From Tessaracoccus sp. OH4464_COT-324 (GTDB lineage Bacteria > Actinomycetota > Actinomycetes > Propionibacteriales > Propionibacteriaceae): DNA of 64,000 bases. Each line of letters begins with the position of its first letter. Position 1 is the stretch's first letter. Location: the NCBI RefSeq assembly GCF_003932855.1, contig NZ_RQYZ01000003.1, positions 106,244-170,243 on the forward strand, read 5' to 3'. The notes beneath the pieces are model-generated. The model was not told the DNA's origin and ran no database searches. It saw only the letters and a program-made list of their open reading frames with translations. Below are positions 9,399 through 18,481 of this stretch, in pieces. The position numbers and the translations under genes were made by a program.

Positions 9399-10205
9399 TC
9401 AGAACCAGAGCCTGCTGGTGGCCGGCTTCGGAGAGTCCACGGCGGTGGCGTCAGTGAACGGCTCCGCCCCGCCCGACCAGCCGAGCCCTTCCCTGCCGAC
9501 CAGCCAGCGGTAGCCGCCGTTGAGGCCCGCCGAAGCGCGCGCGATCCCGTGCTCGTCGGGGCGCACGTCGGCCCCGACGAGCAGCACGTTGCCGAAGCGT
9601 CTGCCCTTGTGTACGGCCGGTTCGGCCCCGACGAGCCGGACGGGCCACCGGCCCATCGCGGCCGCGACGCGTTTGGCCCAACTAAACGGCACCTGATCGG
9701 TGATGTTCACGATCACGAGCGCGTCTCCGCGCAGCACGCGCCGGTACTCGTCGAAGGCCTCAACGCTGACGAGTTCGGCGGGCACCTGGGAACCATCAAA
9801 GGCATCAACGATGATGACGTCAGCCCAGTCGTCGCGCATGGCCGCGAGCCCGGCGCGGCCATCCACGTCGCGCACCTTGATGCCGCTACGGTTGGGCAGC
9901 GGCGCCTTGCGGCGCACCTCGTCGGTGAGTTCGGTGTTGGGCTCGCACACCACCTGCGCCGTCTGCGGGCGCCGCCACTCGATCCAGCGCGGGATGCTGA
10001 GCCCACCTCCGCCGATGTGCACGACGCGCAGCCGTTGCTCGGAGGGCGCGTGCAGCACGCTGTTGTCCAGGATGTTCGCGATCTCCTGCACGTACTCGAA
10101 CACCAAGAAGTCTGGGCGCGACGGGTCCACCCACGACTGCTGTGTGGTACCGAACATCACCCGGAACGCGCCGGGGATGCTGGGATCGGGCCGGAGATAG
10201 GTCAC
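9399..10205 (-). CDS. Spermidine synthase-like (polyamine aminopropyltransferase fold) protein
   Basis: 268 residues with a Rossmann methyltransferase-like core: VVHIGGGGLSIPRWI (cofactor-binding loop), VCEPNTEL (acidic end of beta 2), VRDVDGRAGL and VIIVDAFDGSQVP. This matches the stand-alone spermidine-synthase-like proteins common in actinobacteria. They often lack true polyamine synthase activity, so the substrate is unknown. The GTG start at 10205 is preceded by TAGGCT with a 6-nt gap, suggesting a leaderless transcript. It is head-to-head with the MATE exporter gene. Confidence 0.82.
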   Translation of the reverse strand: MTYLRPDPSIPGAFRVMFGTTQQSWVDPSRPDFLVFEYVQEIANILDNSVLHAPSEQRLRVVHIGGGGLSIPRWIEWRRPQTAQVVCEPNTELTDEVRRKAPLPNRSGIKVRDVDGRAGLAAMRDDWADVIIVDAFDGSQVPAELVSVEAFDEYRRVLRGDALVIVNITDQVPFSWAKRVAAAMGRWPVRLVGAEPAVHKGRRFGNVLLVGADVRPDEHGIARASAGLNGGYRWLVGREGLGWSGGAEPFTDATAVDSPKPATSRLWF

Positions 10206-10211
10206 GACGCG

Positions 10212-10217
10212 AGCCTA
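10212..10217 (-). promoter_or_regulatory. Putative -10 box for leaderless spermidine-synthase-like gene
   Basis: TAGGCT on the minus strand, 6 nt before the GTG at 10205; fits TANNNT-N6-start. Confidence 0.5.
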
Positions 10218-10232
10218 CAAGCCGCGGCCACG

Positions 10233-10238
10233 TAGACT
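10233..10238 (+). promoter_or_regulatory. Putative -10 box for leaderless MATE gene
   Basis: TAGACT 7 nt before the ATG at 10246. Together with the box at 10212 it forms a compact divergent promoter of about 40 bp. Confidence 0.5.
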
Positions 10239-10245
10239 CTCGCGC

Positions 10246-11556
10246 ATGGCTCAAACCCGACGTGTGCTCGCCCTTGCGGTGCCGGCTTTCGCCACGCTCG
10301 TGGCCCACCCGCTGATGACGCTGGCGGATACCTGGATCGTTGGGCGGCTGGGCACTCAGCCGCTGGCCGGCCTCGGGGTGGGGAGCGTTCTGGTGGGCAC
10401 AGCCGTCGGGCTGATGATCTTCCTGGCCTACGGGTCCACGGCGACGGTGTCGCGCCAGTTCGGCGCGGGCGACACGCGCCGCGCCACCGAACTGGGTCTT
10501 CAAGCGATGTGGTTGGCCGTCGGCCTGGGGCTGGCGCTAGTTGCTGCGGGCTACGCGAGCGTCGACTGGCTGGTTGCCGCACTGGGCGCAGAAGGGGACG
10601 TCGCGGAGCAGGCTGCACAGTACGTGCGCTGGGTGCTGCCCGGGGTGCCTGCGACGCTGGCGGTGTTCGCCGCCACCGGCACGTTCCGGGGCTTCGAGGA
10701 TGCACGCACCCCGCTGGTGTTGACCGTGTTGGCTGCGGTAGCGAACTTCCTGCTGAACCTGCTGCTGGTGTTCGGCCTCGGGCTGGGCATCGCCGGTGCC
10801 GGGCTGGGCACGGCGATCGCGGAGACCGGCATGGGGGTGACCGCCGCCTATCTGGTGGGGGTGCGGGCGCGGCGCGTCGGGGCGCGGGTGGCGCCCTCGG
10901 CCGCGGACATGTGGCTCAGCCTGCGCGTGGGGCTACCGCTGATGCTGCGCACCCTGTCGCTCAGAGTGGCGCTGCTGCTGACCACCTACGTGGCCGCCGC
11001 GCAGGGCGCGGCGGCGCTGGCGGCACACCACGTCGTGATGCAGTCGTGGAACTTCCTGGCGAACGCGTTGGACGCCATCGCGATCGCCGGCCAGACCATC
11101 ATCGGGATCGCGTTGGGCGCCGGCAATCGGCGGGAGGCTCGGGAGTTCACCACGAGCATGACGCGCTGGGCGTGTGGGGTGGGCCTGGTGCTCGGGCTGG
11201 CGGTGGTGGCAGCGCGCGGCTGGTTGGGCGAGCTGTTCTCGCCGGATGCAGAGGTGTACCACCTGGTCACCTGGGTGTTCCTGGTTGTTGCAGTGGCGCT
11301 GCCGCTGGCCGGATACGTGTTCCTGCTCGACGGTGTGCTGATCGGCGCGGGCGACGGGGTGTATCTGGCGAAAGCTGGCCTGGTGACACTCGCGCTGTAC
11401 GCGCCTCTGGCGCTGGCGGTACTGTGGCTCCCCGCCGGGCGCACCGGGCTTACGGCGCTGTGGCTGGCGTTCTCGCTGGGCTACATGGGGGCGCGGGCGC
11501 TCACCCTAGGCTGGCGGGCGCACGGCGACGGCTGGATGCGCGTCGGCGCCGAGTAG
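10246..11556 (+). CDS. MATE-family (DinF-like) multidrug/metabolite exporter
   Basis: 436 residues, about 12 transmembrane helices in two repeated halves. The start RVLALAVPAFATLVAHPLMTLADTWIVGRLG is the typical MATE helix 1, and the second half begins near VGLPLMLRTLSLRVALLL. Members export cationic drugs or metabolites with H+ or Na+ antiport; DinF-type members are common in actinobacteria and their substrate cannot be predicted. The gene is convergent with pcp across a 48-bp gap. Confidence 0.93.
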   Translation: MAQTRRVLALAVPAFATLVAHPLMTLADTWIVGRLGTQPLAGLGVGSVLVGTAVGLMIFLAYGSTATVSRQFGAGDTRRATELGLQAMWLAVGLGLALVAAGYASVDWLVAALGAEGDVAEQAAQYVRWVLPGVPATLAVFAATGTFRGFEDARTPLVLTVLAAVANFLLNLLLVFGLGLGIAGAGLGTAIAETGMGVTAAYLVGVRARRVGARVAPSAADMWLSLRVGLPLMLRTLSLRVALLLTTYVAAAQGAAALAAHHVVMQSWNFLANALDAIAIAGQTIIGIALGAGNRREAREFTTSMTRWACGVGLVLGLAVVAARGWLGELFSPDAEVYHLVTWVFLVVAVALPLAGYVFLLDGVLIGAGDGVYLAKAGLVTLALYAPLALAVLWLPAGRTGLTALWLAFSLGYMGARALTLGWRAHGDGWMRVGAE

Positions 11557-11604
11557 GTCGGGTGCCGGGAGCCCTGCTGGGGTGGGCACGCCCTGGGCGG
11601 GCTC

Positions 11605-12228
11605 TCAGCCCAGCCCGCGCAGCCCCGCCGCCAACGCCTCGGCGATCTCCGCCGGGGTCTGCGGCTCCCGCCCTGCGGGTGGCGACGAGTCCGCGGGCTT
11701 GGCCGGGTCGTCGGTTTCCTGCCCGACTGTGGCCTCCCCTCGGCTGCGCACCGCGGGAACGTGCACGAAGACGGCGGGTATGGGCAACCGGTAGGCGTGG
11801 TAGGCGACGAAGTTGCACACGAAGCGGCCCGCGTCGTCGCTGGCCTGGGCGGCCCAACCCGTCGCGCGCATCCGAGCCACCAAAGCGTCGACGTCTACGT
11901 CTGCCACGGCGTCTGCCTGGCCGGGCAGGATCTCCCCGACGGGCTGGGCGCCCGCGTTGTCGGGGATTCGGGCGTGCATCTCGTTGGCGGCGCGCCGTTC
12001 GGGGGTGAGCGCGCGCCGCCCGCCCGCTTCGCCGAGCGCCACCACGAGGTCCGGCCTGTGCCGCGCGACGGCGGCGCGGAGGTGGGCGTCGTCAAACACC
12101 ACCGGCAACACCTCCCACGCCAGTTCGTGCTGGCCATTCCAATTGCCCAGCAGTTCAGCGGCGGCCAGCGACGACGCGTTCTCGGGGTCGCCGCCGAAGG
12201 GCTCGAAAGAGGTGACGAGGATGCGCAC
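11605..12228 (-). CDS. pcp: Pyroglutamyl-peptidase I (C15 cysteine peptidase)
   Basis: 207 residues. The start [18 protein letters not shown] is diagnostic. The catalytic triad is visible as the Glu in ALGEAGGR, the Cys in DAGRFVCN and the His in FVHVP. The enzyme removes N-terminal pyroglutamate from peptides in the cytoplasm. The C-terminal 40 residues are Pro/Ala-rich compared with shorter homologues. No upstream TANNNT box stands out. Confidence 0.93.
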   Translation of the reverse strand: MRILVTSFEPFGGDPENASSLAAAELLGNWNGQHELAWEVLPVVFDDAHLRAAVARHRPDLVVALGEAGGRRALTPERRAANEMHARIPDNAGAQPVGEILPGQADAVADVDVDALVARMRATGWAAQASDDAGRFVCNFVAYHAYRLPIPAVFVHVPAVRSRGEATVGQETDDPAKPADSSPPAGREPQTPAEIAEALAAGLRGLG

Positions 12229-12286
12229 GCTTACCGACGTTAGCGCTTCTTCCCCATCCGAGTGTTATTCCTAGCTCATGTTCGGT

Positions 12287-12292
12287 TACCCT
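12287..12292 (+). promoter_or_regulatory. Putative -10 box for leaderless Pit transporter gene
   Basis: TACCCT 7 nt before the GTG at 12300; this favours GTG 12300 over the ATG at 12306 as the start. Confidence 0.4.
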
Positions 12293-12299
12293 TCCGATT

Positions 12300-13922
12300 G
12301 TGGATATGCCAAACACCGACTCCACTGTTGCCGACGCTGACGGCGTCGAGAAGAAACGTTTCCTGGGTGCGGATCGCAACTGGCACCTGTCGTTCGGGGG
12401 GATGATGGCTGTTGCTTTCGTCGCCTTCTCCTTGTGGTCCATCGGCTACGTCAATGATTTCAGCCTCACCGTGATCCTGATGACCTCGATCGCGCTAGGC
12501 CTGTTCATGGCCTTCAACATCGGCGGCAACGATGTGGCGAACTCGTTCGGCACATCGGTGGGTGCGAAGACCTTGACGATGAAGCAGGCCCTCCTGGTGG
12601 CCGCCATCTTCGAGGTCAGCGGCGCTGTGCTGGCCGGCAGCGCCGTGACCGACACTGTGCGCAGCGGCATCGTCGACCTCGACGGTGTGAGCGTGCTGCC
12701 CATCGATTTCGTGATCATCATGATGTCGTCGCTGTTCGGCGCGGCCGTGTGGCTGCTGATCGCCACCAAGTTCGGGTTGCCGGTATCCACGACGCACTCG
12801 ATCATCGGCGCTATCGTTGGCGCCTCGCTGACGCTGGGCTACGTCACCAGCCAGGGCACGTTGGAGATGGTCCAATGGTCGGGGATCCGCGACATCGCGA
12901 TCTCGTGGGTGCTCTCTCCCGTGTTGGGCGGCACGGTGGCTTTCTTCCTCTTCGGCGCCATCCAGCGCCACATCTTGATGTACAACGAGAAGGCGGAGGC
13001 CCGGCTGCGTGAGCTGAACGCGGAGCGCATCCGCGAGCGCGACAAGCAACGCACCGAGTTCAGCCGCCTCACCGAGCTGCAGCAGGTGGCGTACACCAAC
13101 AAGCTTGTGCGTGACTCCGAGCTGGCGAAGATCTCCGACATTGACCCCTCGGAGTTGGAGTCCGACTACTACCGCGCGTTGAAGAAGATCGACAAGCAGG
13201 TTGACGAGGTGAAGTCGCATCGTGCGCTAACCATCGGGGTGCCGCTGGTGGGCGCGGTGGGCGCGGTCGTGATTGGCGCGATGCTGCTGGTCAAGGGCTT
13301 GGGCAACCTGGATCTCGCATTCAGCCCGGTGTCGATGGGCTTGGTACTCACGATGATTGGTTCGGTGGTTTGGCTCGCGCTATCGATGTTCGCGAACTCG
13401 CTGCGCGGCAAGCAGCTGTCCAAAGCCACCTTCACGCTTTTCTCGTGGATGCAGGTGTTCACTGCCGCTGCTTTCGCGTTCAGCCACGGCTCTAATGACA
13501 TCGCGAACGCCGTCGGCCCCTTCGCCGCCATCCTCGACGTGTTGCGTACCGGCCAGATCAACGACAAGACGGCTGTGCCGGCGCCTGTACTGTTCGCGTT
13601 CGGCGTCGCACTGGTGTGTGGTCTGTGGTTCATCGGGCGAGCGGTGATCCGCACGGTGGGCGAGGGCCTGACGAAGATTCACCCGGCCTCCGGTTTTGCC
13701 GCAGAACTTTCGGCAGCCGCCGTCGTGATGCTGGCGTCGGTTCTCGGGCTGCCCGTAAGTTCGACGCACATCCTGATCGGGGCGGTGCTGGGCGTTGGCC
13801 TTGTCAACAAGGCCGCGAACTGGCGACTGATGCGCCCCATCTTCCTAGCGTGGGTGATCACCCTGCCCGTGGCTGCTGGTTTGGGAGCACTCGGCTTCAT
13901 CGCGCTACGCACCGTCATCTGA
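12300..13922 (+). CDS. pit: PiT-family inorganic phosphate transporter
   Basis: 540 residues. The two inverted signature repeats of the PiT (PF01384) family are present: [21 protein letters not shown] in the first half and [19 protein letters not shown] in the second, each followed by a [17 protein letters not shown] / [16 protein letters not shown] motif. A long charged cytoplasmic loop (about 220-310, predicted coiled coil, rich in Arg/Glu) separates the halves. It imports phosphate, probably as a metal-phosphate complex, with protons or sodium. No PhoU-like partner gene lies next to it. Confidence 0.93.
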   Translation: MDMPNTDSTVADADGVEKKRFLGADRNWHLSFGGMMAVAFVAFSLWSIGYVNDFSLTVILMTSIALGLFMAFNIGGNDVANSFGTSVGAKTLTMKQALLVAAIFEVSGAVLAGSAVTDTVRSGIVDLDGVSVLPIDFVIIMMSSLFGAAVWLLIATKFGLPVSTTHSIIGAIVGASLTLGYVTSQGTLEMVQWSGIRDIAISWVLSPVLGGTVAFFLFGAIQRHILMYNEKAEARLRELNAERIRERDKQRTEFSRLTELQQVAYTNKLVRDSELAKISDIDPSELESDYYRALKKIDKQVDEVKSHRALTIGVPLVGAVGAVVIGAMLLVKGLGNLDLAFSPVSMGLVLTMIGSVVWLALSMFANSLRGKQLSKATFTLFSWMQVFTAAAFAFSHGSNDIANAVGPFAAILDVLRTGQINDKTAVPAPVLFAFGVALVCGLWFIGRAVIRTVGEGLTKIHPASGFAAELSAAAVVMLASVLGLPVSSTHILIGAVLGVGLVNKAANWRLMRPIFLAWVITLPVAAGLGALGFIALRTVI

Positions 13923-14208
13923 CGCGGCCCACACCAATCGGCCCCGGGGGTTGGGCCCGGCGGGTGTGCTCGGCGTCGGCTTGGCGCGGCCGGTTTGTTG
14001 GGGATACCCCGGGGCGGCTCCCGCAGAGGTGCTCGTCTTGCGTGGCCGATCTCACACGGATTGCGCCCGGCCCAGAGCCGCCACTGCGCTATTCAGGCGG
14101 CGCGGTGGGAACGGGGGCGGGGCCGTCGTCCGGCTGCTCCGCCTCAAGTGCAGGCTAAGGATGACCGCCCGGGCGCACCCGCTGTGGATGAAGGAGGCCA
14201 CAAGAGCC

Positions 14209-14886
14209 TCAGGGTTCAACCAGTTTGTAGCCTCGCCCCTTGACCGTGACCAAATAGGTCGGGTGCGACGGGTCAGGCTCAATCTTGCGACGCAGGTTCA
14301 GCACGTGCATGTCGATGGTGCGTTCCAGCGCCATGCTGTCGAATCCTGCGACCTCCTCCAGCAGGTACGCGCGGGTGAACACCCGGCCGGGGTTCCTGGC
14401 CAGCGTGACCAGCAGCGACATCTCCCGGCTCGTCAGGGTGACGGGGACGCCGTCGACGCTGACTTCGTAGCGGTCCAGGTCCACGAGGATCGGCCCCACC
14501 CGCAGCACCTGGTCGACGCTCTGCGCCCCGGTGCGGCGCAGCACCGCCCGCACTCTCGCTATCACCTGGCGGGGGCTGTAGGGCTTGGTGACGTAGTCGT
14601 CCGCGCCCAGGCTGAAGCCGAGCAGTTGGTCGGCCTCGGCTCCTCGCGCGCTGAGCACGATGACCGGCACCCTGCCCAGCGTCTCCAGCTCCTGCAGCAC
14701 CTGCCAGCCGTCCAGGGTTGGCATCATGACGTCGAGCAGGAGCAGGTCGGGGCGGCACTCCCTGACGTATTCCCGCGCCGCAGCGCCGTCGGCGGCAACC
14801 ACGACGCGATGCCCTTCGGCCTGCAGGTAGGCCTGGAGCAGGTGCGCCTGCCTGAGGTCGTCCTCAGCGACAAGTATTCGTGCCAT
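14209..14886 (-). CDS. OmpR/PhoB-family response regulator, no adjacent kinase
   Basis: 225 residues. The receiver domain has the acidic pair EDD near the start, the phospho-acceptor Asp in LLLLDVMMP, the conserved Ser/Thr (VLSAR) and Lys in VTKPYS. The C-terminal winged helix ends in HVLNLRRKIEPDP and VTVKGRGYKLVEP. AAGGAC precedes the ATG at 14886 with good spacing. No histidine kinase is adjacent on either side, so this is an orphan regulator; its targets are unknown. Confidence 0.93.
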   Translation of the reverse strand: MARILVAEDDLRQAHLLQAYLQAEGHRVVVAADGAAAREYVRECRPDLLLLDVMMPTLDGWQVLQELETLGRVPVIVLSARGAEADQLLGFSLGADDYVTKPYSPRQVIARVRAVLRRTGAQSVDQVLRVGPILVDLDRYEVSVDGVPVTLTSREMSLLVTLARNPGRVFTRAYLLEEVAGFDSMALERTIDMHVLNLRRKIEPDPSHPTYLVTVKGRGYKLVEP

Positions 14887-15134
14887 GCGTGTCCTTCGTT
14901 GCCCGGGGCCCCGCCGACGGGGGAATCAGCGGGGCCCGACGAGCCTGGCCCGCTTGCTCGGGCGGAACCGTGCGATCGGGCTTGTGGAAGTTGCCGGCAA
15001 GCACGAACCCTTCTCCAGGGTTTCGGGGGACGATGCGCAGGTCCAGGTGAAAACCTCTTGGCGGATTGTCTCCCCGTCGACGATGGCGCAGGATACGCGG
15101 CCCACGGCCACCACCCCAATGATCCGCCCCCCCG

Positions 15135-15773
15135 CTACGGATACAGCCGCGTACCCGTCCAGCCTTCGGGTGTGCGGACGAAGTGCACGCGGTCGTGGGC
15201 GCGGCCGGGCATCCCCTGCCAGAACTCGAACTCCGCAACGTCCAGCACGAACCCGCCCCAGTGCTCGGGCAGGGGCACCTCAGCGCCGGCGAACCGTTCC
15301 TGCGCCTCAGCCAGCTCCCGCTCCAGCTGCGCCCTGGAGGCCAGCGGCTGCGACTGGGGCGACACCCAGGCCGCCAGCTGACTGGCGCGCGGGCGGGTGC
15401 GGAAGTACTCCGCGGAATCCGCGCGGCTGAGTTCGGTGACCGTCCCGACGGCGCGAACCTGCCGCATCGGCTCCGGCCAGAAGAAGCTGGCGCTGCCCCA
15501 GCCCTGGCCGAGCGCTTCCCGAGCCTTGCGGGAGCCGCGCCCGGTGAAGAACCGCAACCCCGCCGGGGAGTACTCCTTCAGCAGCACCACGCGGGCCGAC
15601 GGCCTACCGTCGGGACCGACCGTGGCGAGGGTCATCGCTGTCGGCTCGGGCAACTCGGCCGCCACCGCCCAGCTCAGCCACTCGTCGAAGAGCCACCAGG
15701 GGTCACGGTCGGCGATGTCTTCGGGCAGCGACGAGCCCACGAACTCAGTGCGAACATGATGCAAACCAGGCAT
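15135..15773 (-). CDS. pdxH: Pyridoxamine/pyridoxine 5'-phosphate oxidase
   Basis: 212 residues, usual length. Motifs: ATVGPDGRPSARVVLLKEY (FMN and substrate binding), FFTGRGSRKAREA, FFWPEPMRQVRAVGTV and the C-terminal EFWQGMPGRAHDRVHF with RLYP at the end. It oxidises PNP/PMP to pyridoxal 5'-phosphate using FMN and oxygen. An oxygen-dependent B6 enzyme suggests the organism is at least aerotolerant. CAGAAT lies 6 nt before the ATG, a weaker variant of the leaderless promoter seen at other genes here. Confidence 0.95.
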   Translation of the reverse strand: MPGLHHVRTEFVGSSLPEDIADRDPWWLFDEWLSWAVAAELPEPTAMTLATVGPDGRPSARVVLLKEYSPAGLRFFTGRGSRKAREALGQGWGSASFFWPEPMRQVRAVGTVTELSRADSAEYFRTRPRASQLAAWVSPQSQPLASRAQLERELAEAQERFAGAEVPLPEHWGGFVLDVAEFEFWQGMPGRAHDRVHFVRTPEGWTGTRLYP

Positions 15774-15817
15774 GAACTGATTCTGCCAGTCACCTCCGAC
15801 GGCTGTGGCCCGCTTCG

Positions 15818-16537
15818 CTACGGCTTCAGCACGACGAAGGGGTCGGTCACCATCAGCTCGCGGGAGGTGAATCGCCTGAGCTTCGCCGGTCGGCCGCCCT
15901 CCGCCCCGGGCGGGACGGTCTCCCCGGTGGCGACCAGCTGGCCGCGCCGCTGCAGAATGCGCTGCAGGTTGGTGGGGGCGACGTCGTAGCCAAGCACCGC
16001 GACGTAGGCCTCCCGCAGTTGCGCAATGGTGAACTGCTCTGCGGCGAGCGCGAAACCGATGTTGGTGTAGGACAGCTTTGTACGGAGCCGCTCCACGGCG
16101 GACGCCGTCACCTCAGCGTGATCGAAAGCCATCTCGGATGCTTCGGCCACCAGTAGCCAGTGCACGTCGGGCGGCAGCTGCGGATCGACGTCCCAGGCCA
16201 TCAGGGCCAGGTAGCCGGTGGCGATGGTTCGGTCAAACGGGTCGCGGCCGGGTGCGCTGCGAGTTTCCAGCTGCTCCAGGTGGCCGATCGTATTCACGTC
16301 GAACTGCGTTCCCAGGTGGCGCAGCACGGCTTGGTCGAGCGACTCCTCGACTTCCGTTGCTGAGCTGAGCAGCGCCCACTGCCCCGCAAACGGCTCGCGT
16401 TTGCGGCGCGTGGCGAGGACCGTCAGCCCGACGCCGGGGGTAGCACGCAGCACGGCAGCGATCGCCTCATGACGATACTTGGCTACCCCCGATTCGTCCC
16501 GCAGCGGCCCGCTTACTCCGGTTCTGGTGCTGGACAC
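15818..16537 (-). CDS. NrtR-type regulator: degenerate Nudix domain plus winged helix (copy 1)
   Basis: About 240 residues from a GTG at 16537. The N-terminal half is a Nudix fold in which the catalytic box (GX5EX7REUXEEXGU) has decayed: after GQWALLSSATEVEESL the expected REUXEE is QAVLRHLGTQF. The C-terminal half (FTIAQLREAYVAVLGYDVAPTNLQRILQRRGQL) is the winged helix of NrtR-like repressors, whose Nudix part senses NAD-derived metabolites such as ADP-ribose rather than hydrolysing them. Targets are unknown. The start was chosen because TAGCAT lies 7 nt upstream; the frame stays open to 16648. A paralogue is at 30177-30950. Confidence 0.82.
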   Translation of the reverse strand: MSSTRTGVSGPLRDESGVAKYRHEAIAAVLRATPGVGLTVLATRRKREPFAGQWALLSSATEVEESLDQAVLRHLGTQFDVNTIGHLEQLETRSAPGRDPFDRTIATGYLALMAWDVDPQLPPDVHWLLVAEASEMAFDHAEVTASAVERLRTKLSYTNIGFALAAEQFTIAQLREAYVAVLGYDVAPTNLQRILQRRGQLVATGETVPPGAEGGRPAKLRRFTSRELMVTDPFVVLKP

Positions 16538-16840
16538 GGGACTAATGCTACCCGCCAGCCCAACCCACATGCCGCCCGACGTGCTCGCGGTCACCGCCCG
16601 GGGCCGCCCCCGCCTGGCGTTCACCGCCCGACGTCGCCTGAGGGCCAATCAGTCCGGGAAACGGGAGGCCGACGCCCGACATCCGGGCGCCGACATGGAG
16701 ACCGCCAGCACGAACAACGCGAGGCAGACCGCCACCGACGGGATGCGGTGGTCCCGGTTTCCGATTGCGGAGCCAGTCGGGTGATGATCTCGCCCAGCGG
16801 AAACCCACGATGATCCGTTGGCGGTTTGGTTCGGTTTTGC
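16538..16840. other. Intergenic, about 300 bp, promoter of the Nudix-type regulator only
   Basis: Apart from the TAGCAT box at 16545-16550 (minus strand), 7 nt before the GTG at 16537, no gene, hairpin or repeat that I can support was found. Confidence 0.5.
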
Positions 16841-17287
16841 TCAGTCTTCGCCCAGCAGATTCTTGGCCATCTGCGCCACCCGGCGCTGCTTCGTCTCCTC
16901 CCGTTTGGCTCCCTCGACTGCCATCGCCCACTCCCGCTGGTGGCTGTAGGAGAGTTTCTCCCAGGCCGCTCGCAGTTTCGGGTCGGCATCGAGCCGCAGC
17001 TGAATCGGCTCCGGGGGCACGACGATCCGCTTCTCCTCGTCGAGCGCGACGGTGGCCGTCACCTCGTCGCCGATCTCGACTCCCAGCGCGGCCCGGCTGG
17101 CTTTGCTGAGGAAAACGCACGGCGCGCCGCTCATTCGCGAGACTCGCAGCCGCGCGCTCCTCTCCCCCACCGTGACGACGACGGGGGGCTGCTTCGCGGG
17201 GCTGAGGGCTGCGGCCTGCTCCTCGGTTAGCTCAATACAGCCTGCCGGGCCGTAGGGCGCGACGACGGTCGATAGCTGCACTTTCAT
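16841..17287 (-). CDS. DUF1905/OmdA (YdeI-like) protein
   Basis: 148 residues. The N-terminal ~95 residues fit DUF1905 (beta barrel, CVFLSKASRAALGVEIGDEVTATV). The C-terminal segment LSYSHQREWAMAVEGAKREETKQRR fits the OmdA motif, a family labelled bacteriocin-protection/YdeI in domain databases. A direct link to the bacteriocin island 30 kb away is not implied. TACTCT lies 7 nt before the ATG (17295-17300, minus strand), again suggesting a leaderless transcript. Confidence 0.85.
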   Translation of the reverse strand: MKVQLSTVVAPYGPAGCIELTEEQAAALSPAKQPPVVVTVGERSARLRVSRMSGAPCVFLSKASRAALGVEIGDEVTATVALDEEKRIVVPPEPIQLRLDADPKLRAAWEKLSYSHQREWAMAVEGAKREETKQRRVAQMAKNLLGED

Positions 17288-17342
17288 GTGGGGAAGAGTA
17301 GCCGCTCGCCGCCGTCGGGGCTGCCCCGCTGCTGCTTCCGCC

Positions 17343-18263
17343 CTAGCCGTCGGCTTCCATGTCGGCCAGGTATCGCCTCAGGTTCGCGACGTAGCGGTTG
17401 GCCTCTCGCCGGGAAACCCCGTAGGAAGCCCGATACAGGAAAACCGCTTTATCGTCCCTGCCTTGGGAAACCCTTTTCACCATCGTTTCGAAAAGCGGCT
17501 TTCCGCCCTCGTTACCGGCACGGCCTACTATCCATCGCTGGAACCGATTCGCCAGGTAAGCCACAAAACCTATCGAGATGAGGACCAAGGCAAGAATGGA
17601 AATAACGCGATCCGCCAGCTTGCCCTGCGCCATCGTGGAGGCAAGAAGAGAGAGGGACCATACAAAGACGAAGAACGGAATGAGAACCTTTGCTGTTCGT
17701 TTCCGATATTTCCTGGAACGCTCAGCCTCCGCAGGAGGCAACTCTTCGCCCGGCAGCGGAAAGCGGCGCCGGATTCGCGGCGGCTGGGGTGGCTCCTCGG
17801 GCGCCTCGAATAGCGACGTCGCGGGGGCCTCGGGTTCCTCCCACTGGAGAACGCTGAAGCCTTCCTCAGGGGGCTCGTCGAAAGGCGCTGCTTCCGGGCC
17901 CAGCTCGGCCTGCGGCTCGGCCGACGGCTCCACATCAGGCGGTGGCTCAGGCGCAACCGGCGGCTCCACGCCGAGACGCGGCCCCGGTTCAACCGACAGT
18001 CCCGTCCCAAACGATGGCTCCATCCTGAACGACGGCCCCGGCGCATCCGACGGCTCCGGCTCGACCGATGGCGGCCCGGAAACCGGCTCGATGCCCGAGA
18101 TCGTCGCCCGCACCGCGTCCAGCTCGGGGCGCAACCGAGCGGCGTTGGCCCGACGGGACAACTCGCTGTACTCGCTGAACGATATCTTGTCGTCGCCCAG
18201 CAGCCGCCCCAGCTCGCTCAACACTGCGTCGCGGTCCCGATAGTGCACCGTTTCTTCGCCCAC
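17343..18263 (-). CDS. DUF1707-like membrane protein with L7/L12-CTD-like tail (paralogue 1)
   Basis: 306 residues, GTG start. The first ~55 residues (VHYRDRDAVLSELGRLLGDD, then ISFSEYSELSRRANAARLRPELD) resemble the DUF1707/SHOCT-like helical domain. A ~100-residue Pro/Glu-rich linker follows, then a RIRRRFPLPGEE segment, two transmembrane helices (about 195-240) and a C-terminal helical hairpin (FLYRASYGVSRREANRYVANLRRYL) reminiscent of the ribosomal L7/L12 C-terminal motif. Function unknown. A paralogue at 25459-26520 shares both ends and the GTCGGAAAGG upstream sequence, but the linkers differ completely. Confidence 0.78.
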   Translation of the reverse strand: MGEETVHYRDRDAVLSELGRLLGDDKISFSEYSELSRRANAARLRPELDAVRATISGIEPVSGPPSVEPEPSDAPGPSFRMEPSFGTGLSVEPGPRLGVEPPVAPEPPPDVEPSAEPQAELGPEAAPFDEPPEEGFSVLQWEEPEAPATSLFEAPEEPPQPPRIRRRFPLPGEELPPAEAERSRKYRKRTAKVLIPFFVFVWSLSLLASTMAQGKLADRVISILALVLISIGFVAYLANRFQRWIVGRAGNEGGKPLFETMVKRVSQGRDDKAVFLYRASYGVSRREANRYVANLRRYLADMEADG

Positions 18264-18481
18264 CGGTCAAGCCTTTCCGACGGCGCGGCCGTCGCCGCAC
18301 GAACAACAAACGAGAACCGGGGGAACCAGTTCTCAACCGCAGGACGGAAACCAGCCCGGCCAAGGAACAGCTTAGCCAAGCTGTCGAGCGTCCCCCGCCG
18401 AACTCGACGCGGCGTGCCCCGCCCGCACCGGCCGAGCGGTCTCCGGACCGCCCGCCGGTGTGGATGCGCGGACCGGCCGGG
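18264..18481. other. Intergenic between the DUF1707-like gene and the iron-uptake operon
   Basis: 218 bp holding the SD of the upstream gene (GTCGGAAAGG, minus strand) and no gene that can be supported; the ABC operon ends here without a clear hairpin. Confidence 0.4.

Noticed and set aside
10509..12008. 499-codon plus-strand frame across the MATE gene and pcp
   Set aside because: Arg/Gly/Ala-rich translation with no domain; it covers two well-supported genes in other frames.
13930..13968. Imperfect hairpin after the Pit transporter (CACACC/GGTGTG with GGCCC/GGGCC inside)
   Set aside because: Internal loop and no T run; could be a weak terminator but not strong enough to call.
14887..15134. 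Possible small protein between pdxH and the orphan response regulator (62 codons, 14926-15114 minus)
   Set aside because: Codon positions look partly protein-like, but two overlapping frames compete, there is no Shine-Dalgarno or TANNNT box, and no motif is recognisable.
16841..17287. Linking the OmdA (bacteriocin-protection label) protein to the bacteriocin island
   Set aside because: The domain label is generic, the gene is 30 kb away with its own promoter, and the family occurs in many genomes without bacteriocins.
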